Numbered from the stretch's first letter, positions 1 to 11,865 are shown. The stretch is DNA of 64,000 nt from Cristatella mucedo (GCA_009760855.2 WPIO01000035.1:3247001-3311000); one strand, 5' to 3'. Program-made: numbers and translations. Notes: generated by a model not told the origin, from the letters alone.

Positions 1-1340
1 CCTACACACGACCATCAATATCTGAAACAGCAAAGATGATGGCAATGTTGCTGTCCTGGCCCAGCTTGATCCATCGGCTGAGTTTGACACTATTGATCCC
101 GATAGCCTACTTGAACAGGTGAGAACAGTCACAGACGAGTCACTGGAATGGTTCAAATTGTACTTGTCCGATCGCATTCAATCCGTGTCTTGTAGTGGTC
201 AAATCTCATTCAGCAGACCAGTTACCAGTAGACTTGCACAAGGATTCGTTGTCGGTTCTTTGCTGTGCTCTGTTTATACCGAGCTTCTGGGAACAGTGAT
301 TCGGGCTAATGGCATTGCCTATCACTTCATCGCTGATGATACCAAGATGTATTTTTTGGTTAAACCGTCGGAATCTCGAGCAGTAGCTGATAAGCTGAAT
401 GCCCGACTTTTAGACTTTCAATACTAAATGTCGGCCAATATCCTCTATTTATGCAATGATACAACCGAACTCATGCTTATGGGACATCCCAAGCGTATGA
501 CTAGAATATGAGACTTTGCTCTTCTCATTGGTGATTTTGTAGAGTGACTTTCACCATACGCTCGGACTTTAGGTGCCCTCTTTGGTAGAAGCTTACATTT
601 TGATCATTATTAGGAAAGCTGCCTTCGCAGCTGGGTATCACGCCCGAATTCTGTTAAGGTTAGGGACTATCTATCAAGGTGGCTTGATGGAAATGTAACT
701 AACGCCCTCGCTCTGTTTAGGCTGGACTACTGTAATTCCGTTTTGGCTAGGCTACCGAAAAAGCCATTAGAGCCGCAGCAGCTATTGATGGTTATTTCAT
801 CAAGGCTAGTCAACAAACCGCAAAGGTTCAGTCACAGGTCTCCTTTGCTGAAGGAGCTTGGATGGCTCCCGGTTGACCATAGGAAACAGGGAAAATTTCT
901 TACACTTATCTACAATACCAGCTATAGCTTGAATCCTTCATACTTAGCTGGACTGCTGCACCATTTTCAGCTTCCTCACCCCTTTAAGTCCTCTATTAGG
1001 TCCTCAATAAATTAGTTGCTCCACTCCTGTGCCTAATGACCGTTGGCGACAGAAGCTTTTGCTCTGCAGTTCCTAGGCTGTGGAACTGACTTTCACAATT
1101 CTCAAATCCTTAGCGGAAAGTAACACAACGACATCTACTCTCCTGCTGCCTACTGTAGCGAATCATTTCCACCTGAGCTGCTGAGCTGCTACTTCCACAC
1201 CGCTCACGTCCTCGAAAGCTCTCCTGACTCATCTATGCTTTTCACTTTCTCTTTGTTACGCAATATGAATTCTGTTGGCTACTTTATGCGTACCGAAAGC
1301 CGCTTATGCTTCAATTTCGCGATAGAAAGTTTTCCATCGT
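1..1340 (+). mobile_element. Decayed L2/CR1-like LINE (family B), RT to 3' end
   Basis: Translation in several frames gives remnants of a non-LTR retrotransposon ORF2. An RT palm segment resembling LDLSAAFDTIDH lies near 60-110. A stretch resembling YLSDRTQSV and then PQGSVLGPLL lies near 155-270. The catalytic box reads IADDT instead of YADDT near 325-345. From about 722, a C-terminal segment resembles LDYCNSVLAGLPKK, followed by a match to SPLLKELGWLPVDHR. Frameshifts and stops break the reading frame, so the copy is dead. The segment 1220-1340 matches the 3' ends of the copies at 26.8 kb and 62 kb. The element is cut by the left edge of the window. Confidence 0.8.
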
Positions 1341-1430
1341 AAAAGCAACTTACTGTTAGTGACTTTGCATACTTACAGACAGAGATACGCGGCCAAGATC
1401 TCAGGACTACTGTAGCAGTAGTGTAGCAGA

Positions 1431-1504
1431 GTCTGCCCACCTATATTGCATCTTGTTTAGTCAATGCGTCTGTCCACCTATGTTGCACCTTGTTTAGTCA
1501 ATGT
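1431..1504. repeat. Tandem duplication, 37 bp x 2
   Basis: Two adjacent 37-bp copies (1431-1467 and 1468-1504) share the core CTTGTTTAGTCAATG and differ at only a few bases. The pair lies just beyond the 3' end of the family-B LINE. Confidence 0.75.
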
Positions 1505-1569
1505 GGACTCGTGTGCTGTGAGCTCTTTCAGTGATTTCCAGAAGTCTACAGGTCGCACAAAATAGACAG

Positions 1570-1650
1570 TATAATAATAATAATGATGCGAAAAGAAGAA
1601 GTATTTTAACCCCCAAGAGAACCAAATCCTCTATTCGGGAGCCTTACAAC
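1570..1650 (-). repeat. Solo SINE/LINE 3' tail
   Basis: An (ATA)n tract is followed by a minus-strand copy of the GCGCCTGAATAGAGATT...TTCTCTTGGGG tail type seen in the SINE-2 copies. No tRNA-like head is recognisable. Confidence 0.45.
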
Positions 1651-1829
1651 TCGCTTCGAGAGAATGAATAACAAAGAGTCAATCACAAGCAAGGTCTCGC
1701 ACTTAGATATGCATGTACAACGCACAAGAAAACACTTGGTGCCACTTGTCAGTTGTTGCCTGTTTGTTAACATGCACCAAATCGTGCATAGGTATGCATG
1801 CAAGGCACATGGAATATAAGACAAGCTCC

Positions 1830-2600
1830 CCGGGAATCATGTAAAGCTGAGCGGGACAGAAGCATCTTTAGCAGGGTCTTAAACAGAGCAAATTCATTAC
1901 AGACACTGACATAAGCAAGAGCTAAGCTCCAGACTTTCTGTGCATACGAGCTGAAGGTACGATCACCGAAAGATTTAAAACGTGTGAGATGATACAGAGT
2001 TGATACGACTGTAAGCAGAGGAGCGAATGCAGCGAGATCCCGTAGCAGTAGGAGCAAAGAGAAGATTTGATAAGTAGGCTGATGCAAGCGAATGAAGCCA
2101 GCTGCACACTCGACCGAGAACAGTGCAGTCGATCTGACACGTGATAGTGAGACAATGAAGCTCTGATAGAATTCGCAAGTTATAGCATTCGTAGTTATGC
2201 CGTTGGAGACTGACGAGGCCAACTGAAAGAGAATTGCAGTCATCTAGATGTCATGTTCCGAATGCACAAACTAATTTGGCTTCCGTACTCGGTCTGAACT
2301 GTCCTTATTGTTAGCAATGTTCCTCAGCTGAAAGTAGGGCGACCCGCCTAGCGGTGCGAGGGGAAGCTGGAGGAATAATTATATAAGGTAGGTAAATTAA
2401 AGCAAGGGAACATAAAAATGGAACGTAAAAGGAGTAAGAGGGCCTTGAAGTCGATGCGTAGCCTGATGGGAAAAAGTGCGTGTCGGTAAGAGCAGTGTAA
2501 TGTGACTGCTGCATCGTTCACAATAGACAAACCAAGCAATAAAGGTAAGCACAATCTGTAAGTGAGTAATTGCGTAGACAGGAAGGCCGGCAAGAAGAGA
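1830..2600 (-). mobile_element. LINE ORF2 C-terminal fragments
   Basis: On the minus strand, about 1860-2000 encodes a stretch resembling FKSFGDRTFSSYAPKVW followed by a short match to the FKTLLK ending of L2-like ORF2 proteins. A second piece at 2345-2600 contains RIDFKALLLLLRS, matching the RIDFKVLLLTFKS box. Frames change between the pieces, so these are fossils of one or two insertions. Confidence 0.6.
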
Positions 2601-2616
2601 TTTTCAGACGCCTAGA

Positions 2617-3500
2617 TAGTAGTAATAATAATATTAATAATAGTAATAATACAAGTGATAAACCACCCTCAAAGAACTCAATCTCTTTCTAGGCGATTTA
2701 CATTTGCTGCAACGGGAAATGCGATTGAATGGTGAGTAATATCATGCTTGATAAGCAACATGAATAACATAGTTAGAGGTGACATGCACAGGGTCAGCAT
2801 GCAAATGTTGTTAGTGGCAGCATGCACAGTGTCAGCACGCATAAGCACATGCAGGATGAATCACAGGGACCCACTAAATGCTGGCCTAAATAGGTGTGTT
2901 TGTAAGTTTTTTTTTAAATGTGGTCGATGTTCTGACGGATGTCGGGAGTGATTTCCAGGCTTTGGGAGCATACGAACTAAAGCCATGGTCTCCAAAGGAT
3001 TTGAGGTTTTTGGGAGGTATAGTTAAATACTTCGATTTCCCAAAAGCTGGTGAAACGATGCTTAGCATGAAAGGATGTTATAAATGTACGGATTAATTTG
3101 GCAGTGGTATCCTCATCTAAGCATTCCCGAATTTTTGCACTTTTCTTAAGCTAAAATTACGCAGACTTTCTGGGTAGCATGGTGTGGTGATCTAGCACAT
3201 TTTTTATTTTGGAATAATACACCAGATTCTGTACAAAAACTGCAAAGGATATGCTGGCCAGCTAGAGGTTTTATTTGGTCGAGCTTTTTAGTTTCTGAGT
3301 GGATAGTAGTCTTGCCCCTAACTATTAAGTTGGTTTTATCATCGCATTATTTGAGAAAATTAGCTTCGATCCGAGGCTAAATATTGGTAGCATGTGCTTT
3401 AATGGGGGTGAGTAAGTATGTGGTACTGAAGGTGCGGGATGGATCAAGCAATCGTACAGCTATGTATCATCTGCAAGTGCAGAAAAGTAAACCCATGGAT
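2617..3500 (-). mobile_element. 5'-truncated L2-like LINE (family A)
   Basis: Read on the minus strand, the copy runs from a decayed ADDT box (near 3490) through DDKTNL (near 3335), LKSFGDHGFSSYAPKAW (near 2960-3010) and a 3' UTR, ending in the family-A 3' hairpin (near 2660-2700) and a (TTA)n tail at 2617-2650. The C-terminal KSFGD...SYAPKAWNSLP signature recurs in most LINE copies of this window. Confidence 0.8.
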
Positions 3501-3512
3501 ACGCTGTCTTTC

Positions 3513-3590
3513 AAGCCTAAGCGAATCTCCTAGAAAGAGATTTGTATCTCAGTGTGCCATAAAAATGTATTGCTATTATTATAATTGACA
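3513..3590 (+). repeat. Solo LINE-A 3' tail
   Basis: A short plus-strand match to the family-A 3' end: a CCTAGAAAGAGATTT core followed by an ATTATTAT tail. It abuts the minus-strand copy on its left in tail-outward orientation. Confidence 0.55.
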
Positions 3591-3683
3591 TGTCTTAATG
3601 AGTAGCTAGGCTGATGCTACGATCAACGAAGGACATTCGTAAGCTCACAGCTGAGACGCTGGCAATATATTGAGCTAGAGCAA

Positions 3684-3790
3684 AATAATAATAACAATAA
3701 TGTGTTTGATATAGCGCCATCAGAGAATTCAATCTATTTCTAGGTACTTTACATTTTGGTGCAATGAAATAATCGCAAATCGTCATAATA
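3684..3790 (-). repeat. Solo LINE-A 3' tail
   Basis: An (AAT)n tract is followed by the minus-strand family-A hairpin region (TATAGCGCCATCAGAGAATT and onward) and a short piece of 3' UTR. It is a strongly 5'-truncated insertion. Confidence 0.65.
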
Positions 3791-3799
3791 GCACTCGCT

Positions 3800-5507
3800 T
3801 TTAAAAGTGATGCTGCAATTGGTACGGCACCTTCTTCAGCTGGCGTCTGTCAAAAAATGTAAAATGCTATCAGGCAAAAGTGAACAGACATAACATCCTC
3901 ATTCCTGACATAAAGTTTATCTTTCGCGTGAAATACGGCGCCGATTATGGGTTCGAGACGGCACAACCGAATTAGCAGGCAGGAGTAGTGCTAGCCTCTC
4001 GGAGCATGGCTAACGAGTCGTAGACACTTCTCGAATGCACAAGGGTATGCACATAATAGCGGAATACTATAGCAATAAATAATGCCCACTGCAAGTCCAT
4101 GTGCTTCCACAATAATTGTTTCTCCATATTCTACAGATCGAGGACAGCACTCTAGAGTAAGGCTGAGAAAGAATTTGAACAATAATCGTACGATTGCAAT
4201 GCTGATACAGGATCCAAGCCACAGATTAAGATGCATCCGGATCCTAATAGTTATAGTTCAGGAACCTCTAATATACCATCGCGAATGTCAGAATCCAGAT
4301 TGATTAGAAACAGCCAGTGCTGTATAATCCCTTACGTGTTGAGCGAGAAGTCTTGCTAAGTTGATACCACCGAGTGGATTTTTCGGCAACCCAATCTGTT
4401 CGGAGCCGAACAAAACCCCCGAGCAGGCAGATATGTTGTGCTAGGAACAATTATGAAGCAGCCAGGTGCGAAGGTTGAATAATACTGCCAATGAAGGGTG
4501 GATCCCAGATATGTTTCAACTGCAAGCTCCAAGCTTTCCTGCAGATGTGGTGAGCCTACACTGGCGAGTACTTGTAAGCCGGTCTCACGCCGGCTCACGG
4601 AGACACCAGTGAGCGAAGCAGCCGGACCCATTCCTAGTGCTGCATTGCATGGTAGCGTAATGCTCACATATACGGAAATAACCCAAATGTACGGCTGCTG
4701 CGATGCTAAGGTACATTCCACCTCGCACAACCGGGTTCAACGTTAAAGTCACCCTACCACTTACAAAATATCGTCGAACGCTGCCGAAGCCAAACATCTT
4801 GCAAGCTTCTCTTCACACTAGCATCTTACCTAGAGAGTAAGGTGAATCAATGCTGGCTTACCAATCTTTCCTCTGAGAATATATGAGTGCACTGTACAGA
4901 AATTAAACTAACAGTGCCGCCGCCAGCCGAAAACAGGTCCTGAAGCAGTAGCCGCAGCCGCAGATCTTTTAACACTGCATGGATGTTCGCTGCGAGATGC
5001 GCTTTCGAGCGCCTACGGGAATTCTTGGCACGACCGACCGGCAGGAACGCAGGCTGCACGCTATCGCAGGCCGATAGTAGCTTCGTTTAGTCGGTCTCCT
5101 CGCCAGCTGGCATGAGACCATTTAGCCACTCCCAGTGGCCGCTTTAGGCACGAAGCGCGTGCCGCCAGCTCTCGGCAATGGCCAGAACCATCTCAAGCCT
5201 GCACGCTAGCAGCAGCTTGAGCACTGCTCAATGTAAGCGGGCGGATCGGTGAGCGCTCCTCCATGTAAGCAAGTGGGTCGGAGAGTGCTCCTCAGCGAGG
5301 CCTCGGCATTCCAGCGCATTCTCCGATGCTCTTGGCCAGCATTGAAATCGTGTTCGGTATTAGATGCCGCCGCTAACTTGAGGCGCGGCAGCACCGACTG
5401 TGCACACGTACGGCAAATCTCACCGAGCACATTGTCTGTAACACAGGAGACGACTTTACGACCTACTCTGCATCGGAACTTGGAATGACTGTCATGTAGT
5501 TGATGCG
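3800..5507. other. Intergenic, nothing recognised
   Basis: Only short ORFs on both strands with no recognisable domain. From about 4900 rightwards the sequence becomes richer in G+C and CpG, leading into the CpG-rich block that contains the 5508-7169 ORF. No repeat, RNA gene or promoter element is convincing. Confidence 0.5.
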
Positions 5508-7169
5508 ATGGCAACTGCGGCCCTATTTTCGACGCTGTCGCTACTCGGCGTCATTTCGGTCCTCGGCTGGCACGCGGCGGCATCAAGCCAAACACTGCCC
5601 GTTCAAACAACTTCGACCGCTTACACATTCTACAATCGTATCCTAGCTGCCGCTCTTTGCAACAGGGAGGTGTGTTCGGAGGTACGTCCGCCTATACTGA
5701 AAAGCATTGCTCGGCAAGGGAACGCTGCGGCCACTTCGCTGCTGAGCTTGATCGTAGGCCGTGCGGAGCCCAGACCGCACGGCCGGAATCCCGAGGCATC
5801 CAAACGGCAGCGAGGTAAAGATGACCTGGGAGGCGTGTTTTTTTTGGTCTCGCTCGCGCCCGCTACGCTGCTTCTGCGAGATGCCACTGCTCGGCCGAGA
5901 AGTAGGCAGGCGGCCTCGTGCTACGGTGGTGGCATGGACATTGCCAGCCCTGCAAAATACCGCCGGCTGCGACGCCTCGCCACGATCCTATACACCCACC
6001 ATATGCACTTGTCCACCGCTGAAGGGTGCAGCTTTTCCAACGGATCAGTCTTCTTAGTGACGACTTCTACGTGCTTTGCCGGCCGTTTGCCTCGAGGCCA
6101 TCTAGAACCACCACTCAGCGTCGTCGAATCGAGCGACGATAATAAGCAGATCACTACCGGTGGCGCCCTCTTTCGATACCTTGCCGCCCTCAGTTCGCTG
6201 GCACGACATTGCACCTGGAGCCGCTCGGCAGCGGTGACGTCGAGCACAGCGGAGACGCTCGGCGACTTCTCCGATCGTCGTGAGAGCGAGGCGGGCGAAC
6301 CAGACGTTCCGGCCCCGCCCTTGGTGGAGGAGAGGGCGGGAGGGACTTACGAAGAAGGCATGTCAAGAATGCTTAGGCCGACTTTTGAACTGCCTACTGC
6401 TTGCAGCTTCCTAAATCACGTCGAGCTCAGCGCGATGGCAAAGACTTTGGCTGCAGCCTATTCGGCGGCCGAGGCTGACGACAGCGCAGCCCTCGAAAGT
6501 TACGAAGCCTCCGTCACCTCAGATGGCAATGCTCTGCTGGATGCCCCAGTCGCCACGACGACGGATTTCCGAGAAAACCTCCCCGTCGACATAACCATCG
6601 CCTCGACGCAGGATTCGGCAACCCACGCTATTTCTTCCGAAAGTCCTTCCGTTACATCAGCTGAGCTCAAGTTCACCGGCGATGGTTATGCAGCTATCGC
6701 ACCGGAAATGCTGCCCCACGCGATCGGCATCGCAGACAAGCGGTGGGCCTCGGTGCTAGATCGCGTCGTTTCGACTGAGAGCACAGTCGCAAACGTTCAA
6801 GCTACACCGCAACCAATGGCCACCGGTGCAATCGTCTCACTACCAACGGCGGGCTCGTCAGCAGAAGGGTCGTCGCTTGCGTGCTGCAATCCCACACCGT
6901 CGCCCCTCGAGGTGGATTCGTCCGAGCCTCTCACAGCCACCGTCCCCGACGCTCCTCCGACCCGTACGGACGTCAGCTCGTCATCGGCATCAACCGGCGG
7001 GAGCACATCCGGGAGTGGTGAGCAGACGACGGCATCTTCTCCACCAGAGATTGATGACGGCGATGGAATTCGCTCCACTCCGCCATCGACTGCAGCTGGA
7101 GAAGGGAAGGTAGAGTCTAGCGCTAACCGGCAGAATCTCTCTAGCCGAAAGCGGTGCAATCTCGACTGA
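5508..7169 (+). CDS. Hypothetical 553-residue ORF, possible secreted or mucin-like protein
   Basis: This is the longest uninterrupted ORF in the window. It starts at an ATG with G at -3 and G at +4. The first 25 or so residues are hydrophobic and end in small residues (GVISVLGWHAAASS), which could be a signal peptide or membrane anchor. Residues 1-190 are mixed; residues from about 310 onward are rich in Ser, Thr, Ala and acidic residues, and the last 130 residues are low-complexity Ser/Thr/Pro/Gly, as in mucin-like or disordered tails. I recognise no domain. The region is CpG-rich, which lowers stop-codon frequency, and the minus strand also carries ORFs of 108 and 129 codons. A chance ORF is therefore a real alternative. 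No splice sites or poly(A) signal were confirmed. Confidence 0.33.
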   Translation: MATAALFSTLSLLGVISVLGWHAAASSQTLPVQTTSTAYTFYNRILAAALCNREVCSEVRPPILKSIARQGNAAATSLLSLIVGRAEPRPHGRNPEASKRQRGKDDLGGVFFLVSLAPATLLLRDATARPRSRQAASCYGGGMDIASPAKYRRLRRLATILYTHHMHLSTAEGCSFSNGSVFLVTTSTCFAGRLPRGHLEPPLSVVESSDDNKQITTGGALFRYLAALSSLARHCTWSRSAAVTSSTAETLGDFSDRRESEAGEPDVPAPPLVEERAGGTYEEGMSRMLRPTFELPTACSFLNHVELSAMAKTLAAAYSAAEADDSAALESYEASVTSDGNALLDAPVATTTDFRENLPVDITIASTQDSATHAISSESPSVTSAELKFTGDGYAAIAPEMLPHAIGIADKRWASVLDRVVSTESTVANVQATPQPMATGAIVSLPTAGSSAEGSSLACCNPTPSPLEVDSSEPLTATVPDAPPTRTDVSSSSASTGGSTSGSGEQTTASSPPEIDDGDGIRSTPPSTAAGEGKVESSANRQNLSSRKRCNLD

Positions 7170-7779
7170 GTAAGCCCTCCTAGCACAAATTTGTCGCCTG
7201 AGCTTCGGGTCGCCGAGTCAGCTCGCCGCCAAGATCCGATAGCGCTCTAAACTCCCAGAGGGAGATCTAGAGGCATTGGCAATGTTTGCTCTCGCTCCAC
7301 TGAGCCAACTGCCGATTCAGCAGACGCAGCGTGGTGTCAGCCGGTGCTCGCGACACAAAGCGTGTGCATCCGAGGCTCAAAGCACCTCTACTGTAGGGCA
7401 GCGAGCGTGCACATCCGGGGGTGCCAGGATCTGAATGCTACAGCTCGTGGTCACTCTCGCACTGCGCCAGTTACTCGCTCCCCTTTACTGCCGAAAGTAA
7501 GCGAAAATTTTAGTTCGGTCTGGTTTCGTATCGAGCGATGACCACCCCATAAGTAGAGCCTGTTTAGTATCTGTAGAGTATGTATCTGTAGAGCCTCGAT
7601 GTTTGCAGGGTGCAGTCAGCGTGCAGCTGACAAGCTGGCCAGTGCACGGGTAGAATCAGATAGGGCAAAGGGCACGAATTACTCGCATGCATCTCTGCCC
7701 CCTTTCTGCAGAATGTACAGAGACATGTTTGCAGGACGCGATGGTCGCTTCAGGTCAAGTCGGCCTACTTTCAGTTAAG
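7170..7779. other. Flank of the long ORF, nothing recognised
   Basis: Non-repetitive sequence between the 553-codon ORF and the next LINE. CpG density falls away after about 7300. No convincing polyadenylation signal was seen. Confidence 0.4.
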
Positions 7780-9120
7780 AAATAATAATAATAATAAAAA
7801 ATTTGATATAGTGCCATCGGAGAACTCCATCTCTTTCTAGGCACTTTACTTTTGCTGCAAAGGAAGCCCAATCAAGTGACTAGTGGTAGCATGCTCAATT
7901 ACAACAAGTTTAATAGGGTTACGGGTTACATACACCGGGTCAGCATGCAAATATGGTTAGTGGCAGCATGCACTGCGTTGGTACGCATAAGTACACCAAT
8001 TTTGATCACATGGACCTACCAAATGCTGTGATAAATAGATGCGTTTGTATTTTTTCTTTAAATGTGGTCAAGTCAGGGGATGTCGTGGTGCCAGTCGGAA
8101 GTGAGTTCCAGGCTATGGGAACACACGAAATAATGACGCAGTCTCCAAAAGATTTGAGGTTTGCATAAGGTATAAGTAAACGATTAGATTCCGAAAAGCC
8201 AGTGATACGATGCTTAGCCTGTTGGGGTGTAGATCTTATAGGTAGGCTGGAACCAAAGTATGAATAAACCTAAAAGGGAGTGACAGAACCTTGAAGTTGG
8301 TGCATTGCTTGATAGGGAGCCAATGCAGGTTGGTGAGAAATGGTGTGATGTGGTAACTGCGACGCTCACGACAGAAAAGCCTAGCTGCAGAGTTTTGCAC
8401 ACGCTGTGAGAGCCTGATTGAACAGGCCGGTAGACCAGTAAGCAATAAAGTCAAGACGGGGTGTCGCAAGTGAATGGACCAAATTACACGTGGTGTCCCT
8501 GTCTAAGCAAGCCCAAATTTTAGCAATGTTATATAGCTGAAAGGAGGTGGGCTTGAGTGTGGGGTGATGTGGTCGTCTAATGAAAGGTTACTTTGGAACA
8601 GGACGCCTAGTTTGGTGCAGATTCAACGGGAGATATGCTGGCAGAGCCGATTGTGAGCGCTAACCTTTCCAATTTCTTCACACTTACTTTGCCCATAATT
8701 AGTAAGTTGATTTTATCGTCAACGAGTTCAAGAATATTTGCTGTCATCCGCGTACGAATTTCATCAATACATGAAGCAAGGGAGTTGAGAGAACTCGACG
8801 TGCTGGAGGGCATGGAGAGATCGACTCAAGTGTGCCACAGAGTGTCATCTGCATAGAAGCGAAAGCCTAGCTTTGTGCCAGAAAATCGCTTATGCAAGAG
8901 AGAGAGAGACAGTATAAACAGTGAAAAGAAGGGGACCAGTAATAATAATAATAATGATGATAATAATAATAATACACTTGATAAAACGCCCTCAGAGAAC
9001 TCAACCTCTTTCTAGGCACTTTACATTTGCTGCAAAGGAAGCACAGAGCCCTGAGGTACCCAAAACTTCAGAGGTTCTTCGGATGATCTCTAGGTGGTAG
9101 TTGCATGCGAAATTCATTTG
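7780..9120 (-). mobile_element. L2-like LINE (family A) interrupted by a nested copy
   Basis: On the minus strand the copy includes RT sequence with an intact FYADDT box (codons at 8841-8858), then SLNSLASCIDEIRT and DDKINLLIMGK, the C-terminal SHHFSPTCIGSL-type segment, a 3' UTR, the family-A 3' hairpin and a (TTA)n tail near 7780-7797. Several frame changes break the ORF. RT sequence upstream of the catalytic box resumes at 9041-9120, after a 100-bp insertion of a second LINE-A tail (8941-9040). Compared with the copy at 54.1 kb, the flanks of that insertion are contiguous. Confidence 0.82.
8941..9040 (-). mobile_element. Nested, extremely 5'-truncated LINE-A insertion
   Basis: A (TAA)n tract followed by about 60 bp of the LINE-A 3' end (ACGCCCTCAGAGAACTCAAC and onward to TTTGCTGCAAAGGA). 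It splits RT sequence that is continuous in the copy at 54.12-54.19 kb. Orientation matches that of the host element. A clear target-site duplication was not identified. Confidence 0.7.
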
Positions 9121-9172
9121 TATAACATCCTAAGAGAAATTGATTTATATCCAGGTGCTTTACATTGGCAGA
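9118..9172 (-). repeat. Degenerate SINE-2/LINE tail
   Basis: A short minus-strand match to the shared tail (TAAGAGAAATTGATTTATAT, then AGGTGCTTTACATT). It is diverged and has no head. Confidence 0.4.
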
Positions 9173-9179
9173 TGTGCTC

Positions 9180-9712
9180 GAGCCCACTGCTTGCTGGCCT
9201 ACCGGCATGAGCTGGCCTACCGGCAATGAGGGGTTTAGAGCTGGTGCAAAACTCTGCAGCAGGCTTTTCTGTCATGAGCGTCACAGTTGCCACATCACAC
9301 CACTTCTCGCCGACCTACGCTGGCCGCCAGTCAAGCAACGGATCGACTTCAAAGTTTGTTCGCTCACTTTTAGGTTTCTTCATTCTTTGGCTCCAGCCTA
9401 CCTACCTGACCTCTGACCTACTCACCAACCAGGCCAAGCATCGTACCACCAGCTTTTCGGAATCTAAGTGTTTGCCTATACTTCGTACAAACCTCAAATT
9501 CTTTGGAGACCATGCATTTAGTTTGTATGCTCCCAAAGCCTTGAACTCACTCCCGACTTGCGTTCTGACATCCCTTGACTTGACCACATTTAAAAAGTAC
9601 CACGCACCATTCGATCGTGTTTCCATTGCAGCAAATTTAAAGCGCCTAGAAAGAGATTTAGTTCTCTGGGGGTGTTTTATTAAGCGTTTTAGTATTATTG
9701 TTATTATTATCA
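9180..9712 (+). mobile_element. LINE-A C-terminal region and 3' end
   Basis: The plus strand encodes, in two frames, a degenerate LAGLP segment, a CHITPLLADLRWPPVKQRID box, then NLKFFGDHAFSLYAPKALNS and TSLDLTTFKKY. These are followed by the LINE-A hairpin (near 9635-9680) and an (ATT)n tail ending near 9712. A frame change near 9415 splits the coding remnant. LAGLP-like sequence is duplicated near 9190-9225. Confidence 0.82.
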
Positions 9713-9779
9713 GCTCAATGTTTTTGTTGCTAAAGGCGAGCAACTTGCCTCAGGGCCGAACCAGGATGGTATAGCTTAC

Positions 9780-11765
9780 AGCTTACTGCTACATTTAAGA
9801 GCTCAAAACTCCCCTGACCTTCATTCACAGGGTTCCACCACCCTTTATATTTCAATATTAGCTGCATCTAGGCGACATTAGAACTGAGCCACTGATAGCC
9901 TTTTAGGTGAGACATTAGGCGAATAGGTAAGAGAAAAAAGGACAAAGGCGAAGGATTTGTCTGACGTAGTGTCGGCAGGCCGACAAGCAGTGCCTTGGCA
10001 AATAGTCTGAAAAGCAATCGCTCAGGCTGGAGTCCAGAACGTGTCGCACTTAGTTCTCGGATGCGAGAGAAGCTGACTTGCACGTGAGTGAATACGTTTC
10101 ACTGTCCATTGTCCATTCACTGTCCATGGCTGTCGGAGCTCGCAAATCTGAGCAAGATATAATGTCGTTGAAGTTCAGCAAAAGAATAGTGCTACTGTAG
10201 ACGGGCTGATACACAGACAAACTTGGAGCATTGGCACTCTCGATAGAATGCCGAGTTATTAGTCACCCGGCATGGGAGGGTCCTGAATTTCGTGCGTAAG
10301 GAACAGGATTGAGTACGAAGTTGCTGAATATTTTGAAGCTCTGGCTCCAGAATTTCTCGATAATTGAATCTCCAGCTAGGCTTGAGGAGATAACCAAATG
10401 CGATCGCTCTTGAAGAGTAAAAGATGACCAATAGCAAACATTGGGCACCCTCGCTGTCTATTTCGCACGGACCGTACTAGGATAAATCTCTATACCCCGA
10501 AGTAGATAATGACATTTGGGAACTGTCCAGCTTGGCAAATAGAGACATTTTGAGTAACTTATAGCGATTTACGAATTTCTACAGATGTAAAGGCCTGTAT
10601 TTTGTATGAAATAGCTGTAAGAGCAAACGCGGAAAACATACTGACTGAAGATACTGAATTAAGAGCATTGCAACAGCTGAATAGGGTACCTTTCAAATGA
10701 CATGCATGTTAGAAATGAAATCGAAGTTTCGAAAATCTCCACATGAAGCAAGCGCCTGCTCTAAATGCTTGAATGCGTTTGCTTCGGTAACCTTCGTGTA
10801 ATCACCGACGCTGCGACTTTTCCCTGGATGCTGAATTTCAGATCGAAGAAGAACGCGCGTCATCAGTCAGACAGATTTCAAGCGACGTCAATGATTCCGA
10901 CGGCGGAGCTATTGCAGCCGGAGTCACCGTTCCAGCCATTGTCCTACTTGGCACTGCACTGGGTAGCTACCTCATCACCTTAATGTACTTTGATCTACGA
11001 CTAGAGTTTTTAGTGGTTTGTCATTCAGCCTAAAAAGACACTCTAACCCAATGTATGTAGGCTGCCTCTATTCTTCTGATCATGCGAGGCTGAAATTTGA
11101 ACTTTGTCTACATCACGGTTGGTATGCCTCCCAAAAATCTGCAGCCAATCTTCAATCTGCAGCCAGCATAGACTAATGAATGCAACTTGGTGGGTCCAGA
11201 TCGAAGAGTGAGCTTTGGAGGGCATCTTGTCAGAAATGGTCTTTCTGAAGACGGCATTCTCCTGCAAGTAAAAGTCGATTATTTCTCTACGGTTTTTGCG
11301 ACGCGACTTCTTTGGTCAGTCTTATTGAGCTTAGAAAAGGAAGTCAAGAAGAGCCTGTCTTGCAAAAAAGAGAACTTGTCGTGCATGTAAATCTGCCTGA
11401 CGTGATGTAACTACAGTGACACGGCATGGTTCTTGGAGGCTGTTCCTTCCGACTTGGCCAGCTACACCGTAGATCTATCTGTACCCAGGAGAGATTCAGT
11501 AGCCTGAGGTAGATGTAATGCGATACGACCAACCGAGGGTCAACGGCTAGGGCCAAATCAAATTTGACCTTTGACCTGAGGCCCCACGGCACCTTATTCT
11601 GGGCATTCGGGTGCCAGGATTTCGTCATCGAAGACGTGGGAGGTGGTACTGAGTTTACGGTGGCGAAGTATCCGCATCTCGAAGGATGTATGGCTGGCGT
11701 TCCTCGACCGAGTCGTCAAAAAAATGAGGTCACGAGGTTCAGCTACCCGAGCGCGGCTGGAGAAT
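9780..11765. other. Intergenic, nothing recognised
   Basis: Short ORFs only, none with a recognisable domain. A minor triple repeat of CTGTCCAT-like units lies near 10098-10130. No gene or known repeat could be supported. Confidence 0.5.
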
Positions 11766-11865
11766 AATGACAATGATATTAATAACAATAATAATGCATT
11801 TGATACAGTTCCCTCGGAGAACTCAAGATCTCTTAGGCATTTTACATCTGCTGCGTTAGATTAAG
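11766..11865 (-). repeat. Solo LINE-A 3' tail
   Basis: A degenerate (AAT)n tract followed by a minus-strand LINE-A 3' end (CCCTCGGAGAACTCAAGATC and onward, then a remnant of the TTTGCTGC motif). Confidence 0.6.
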
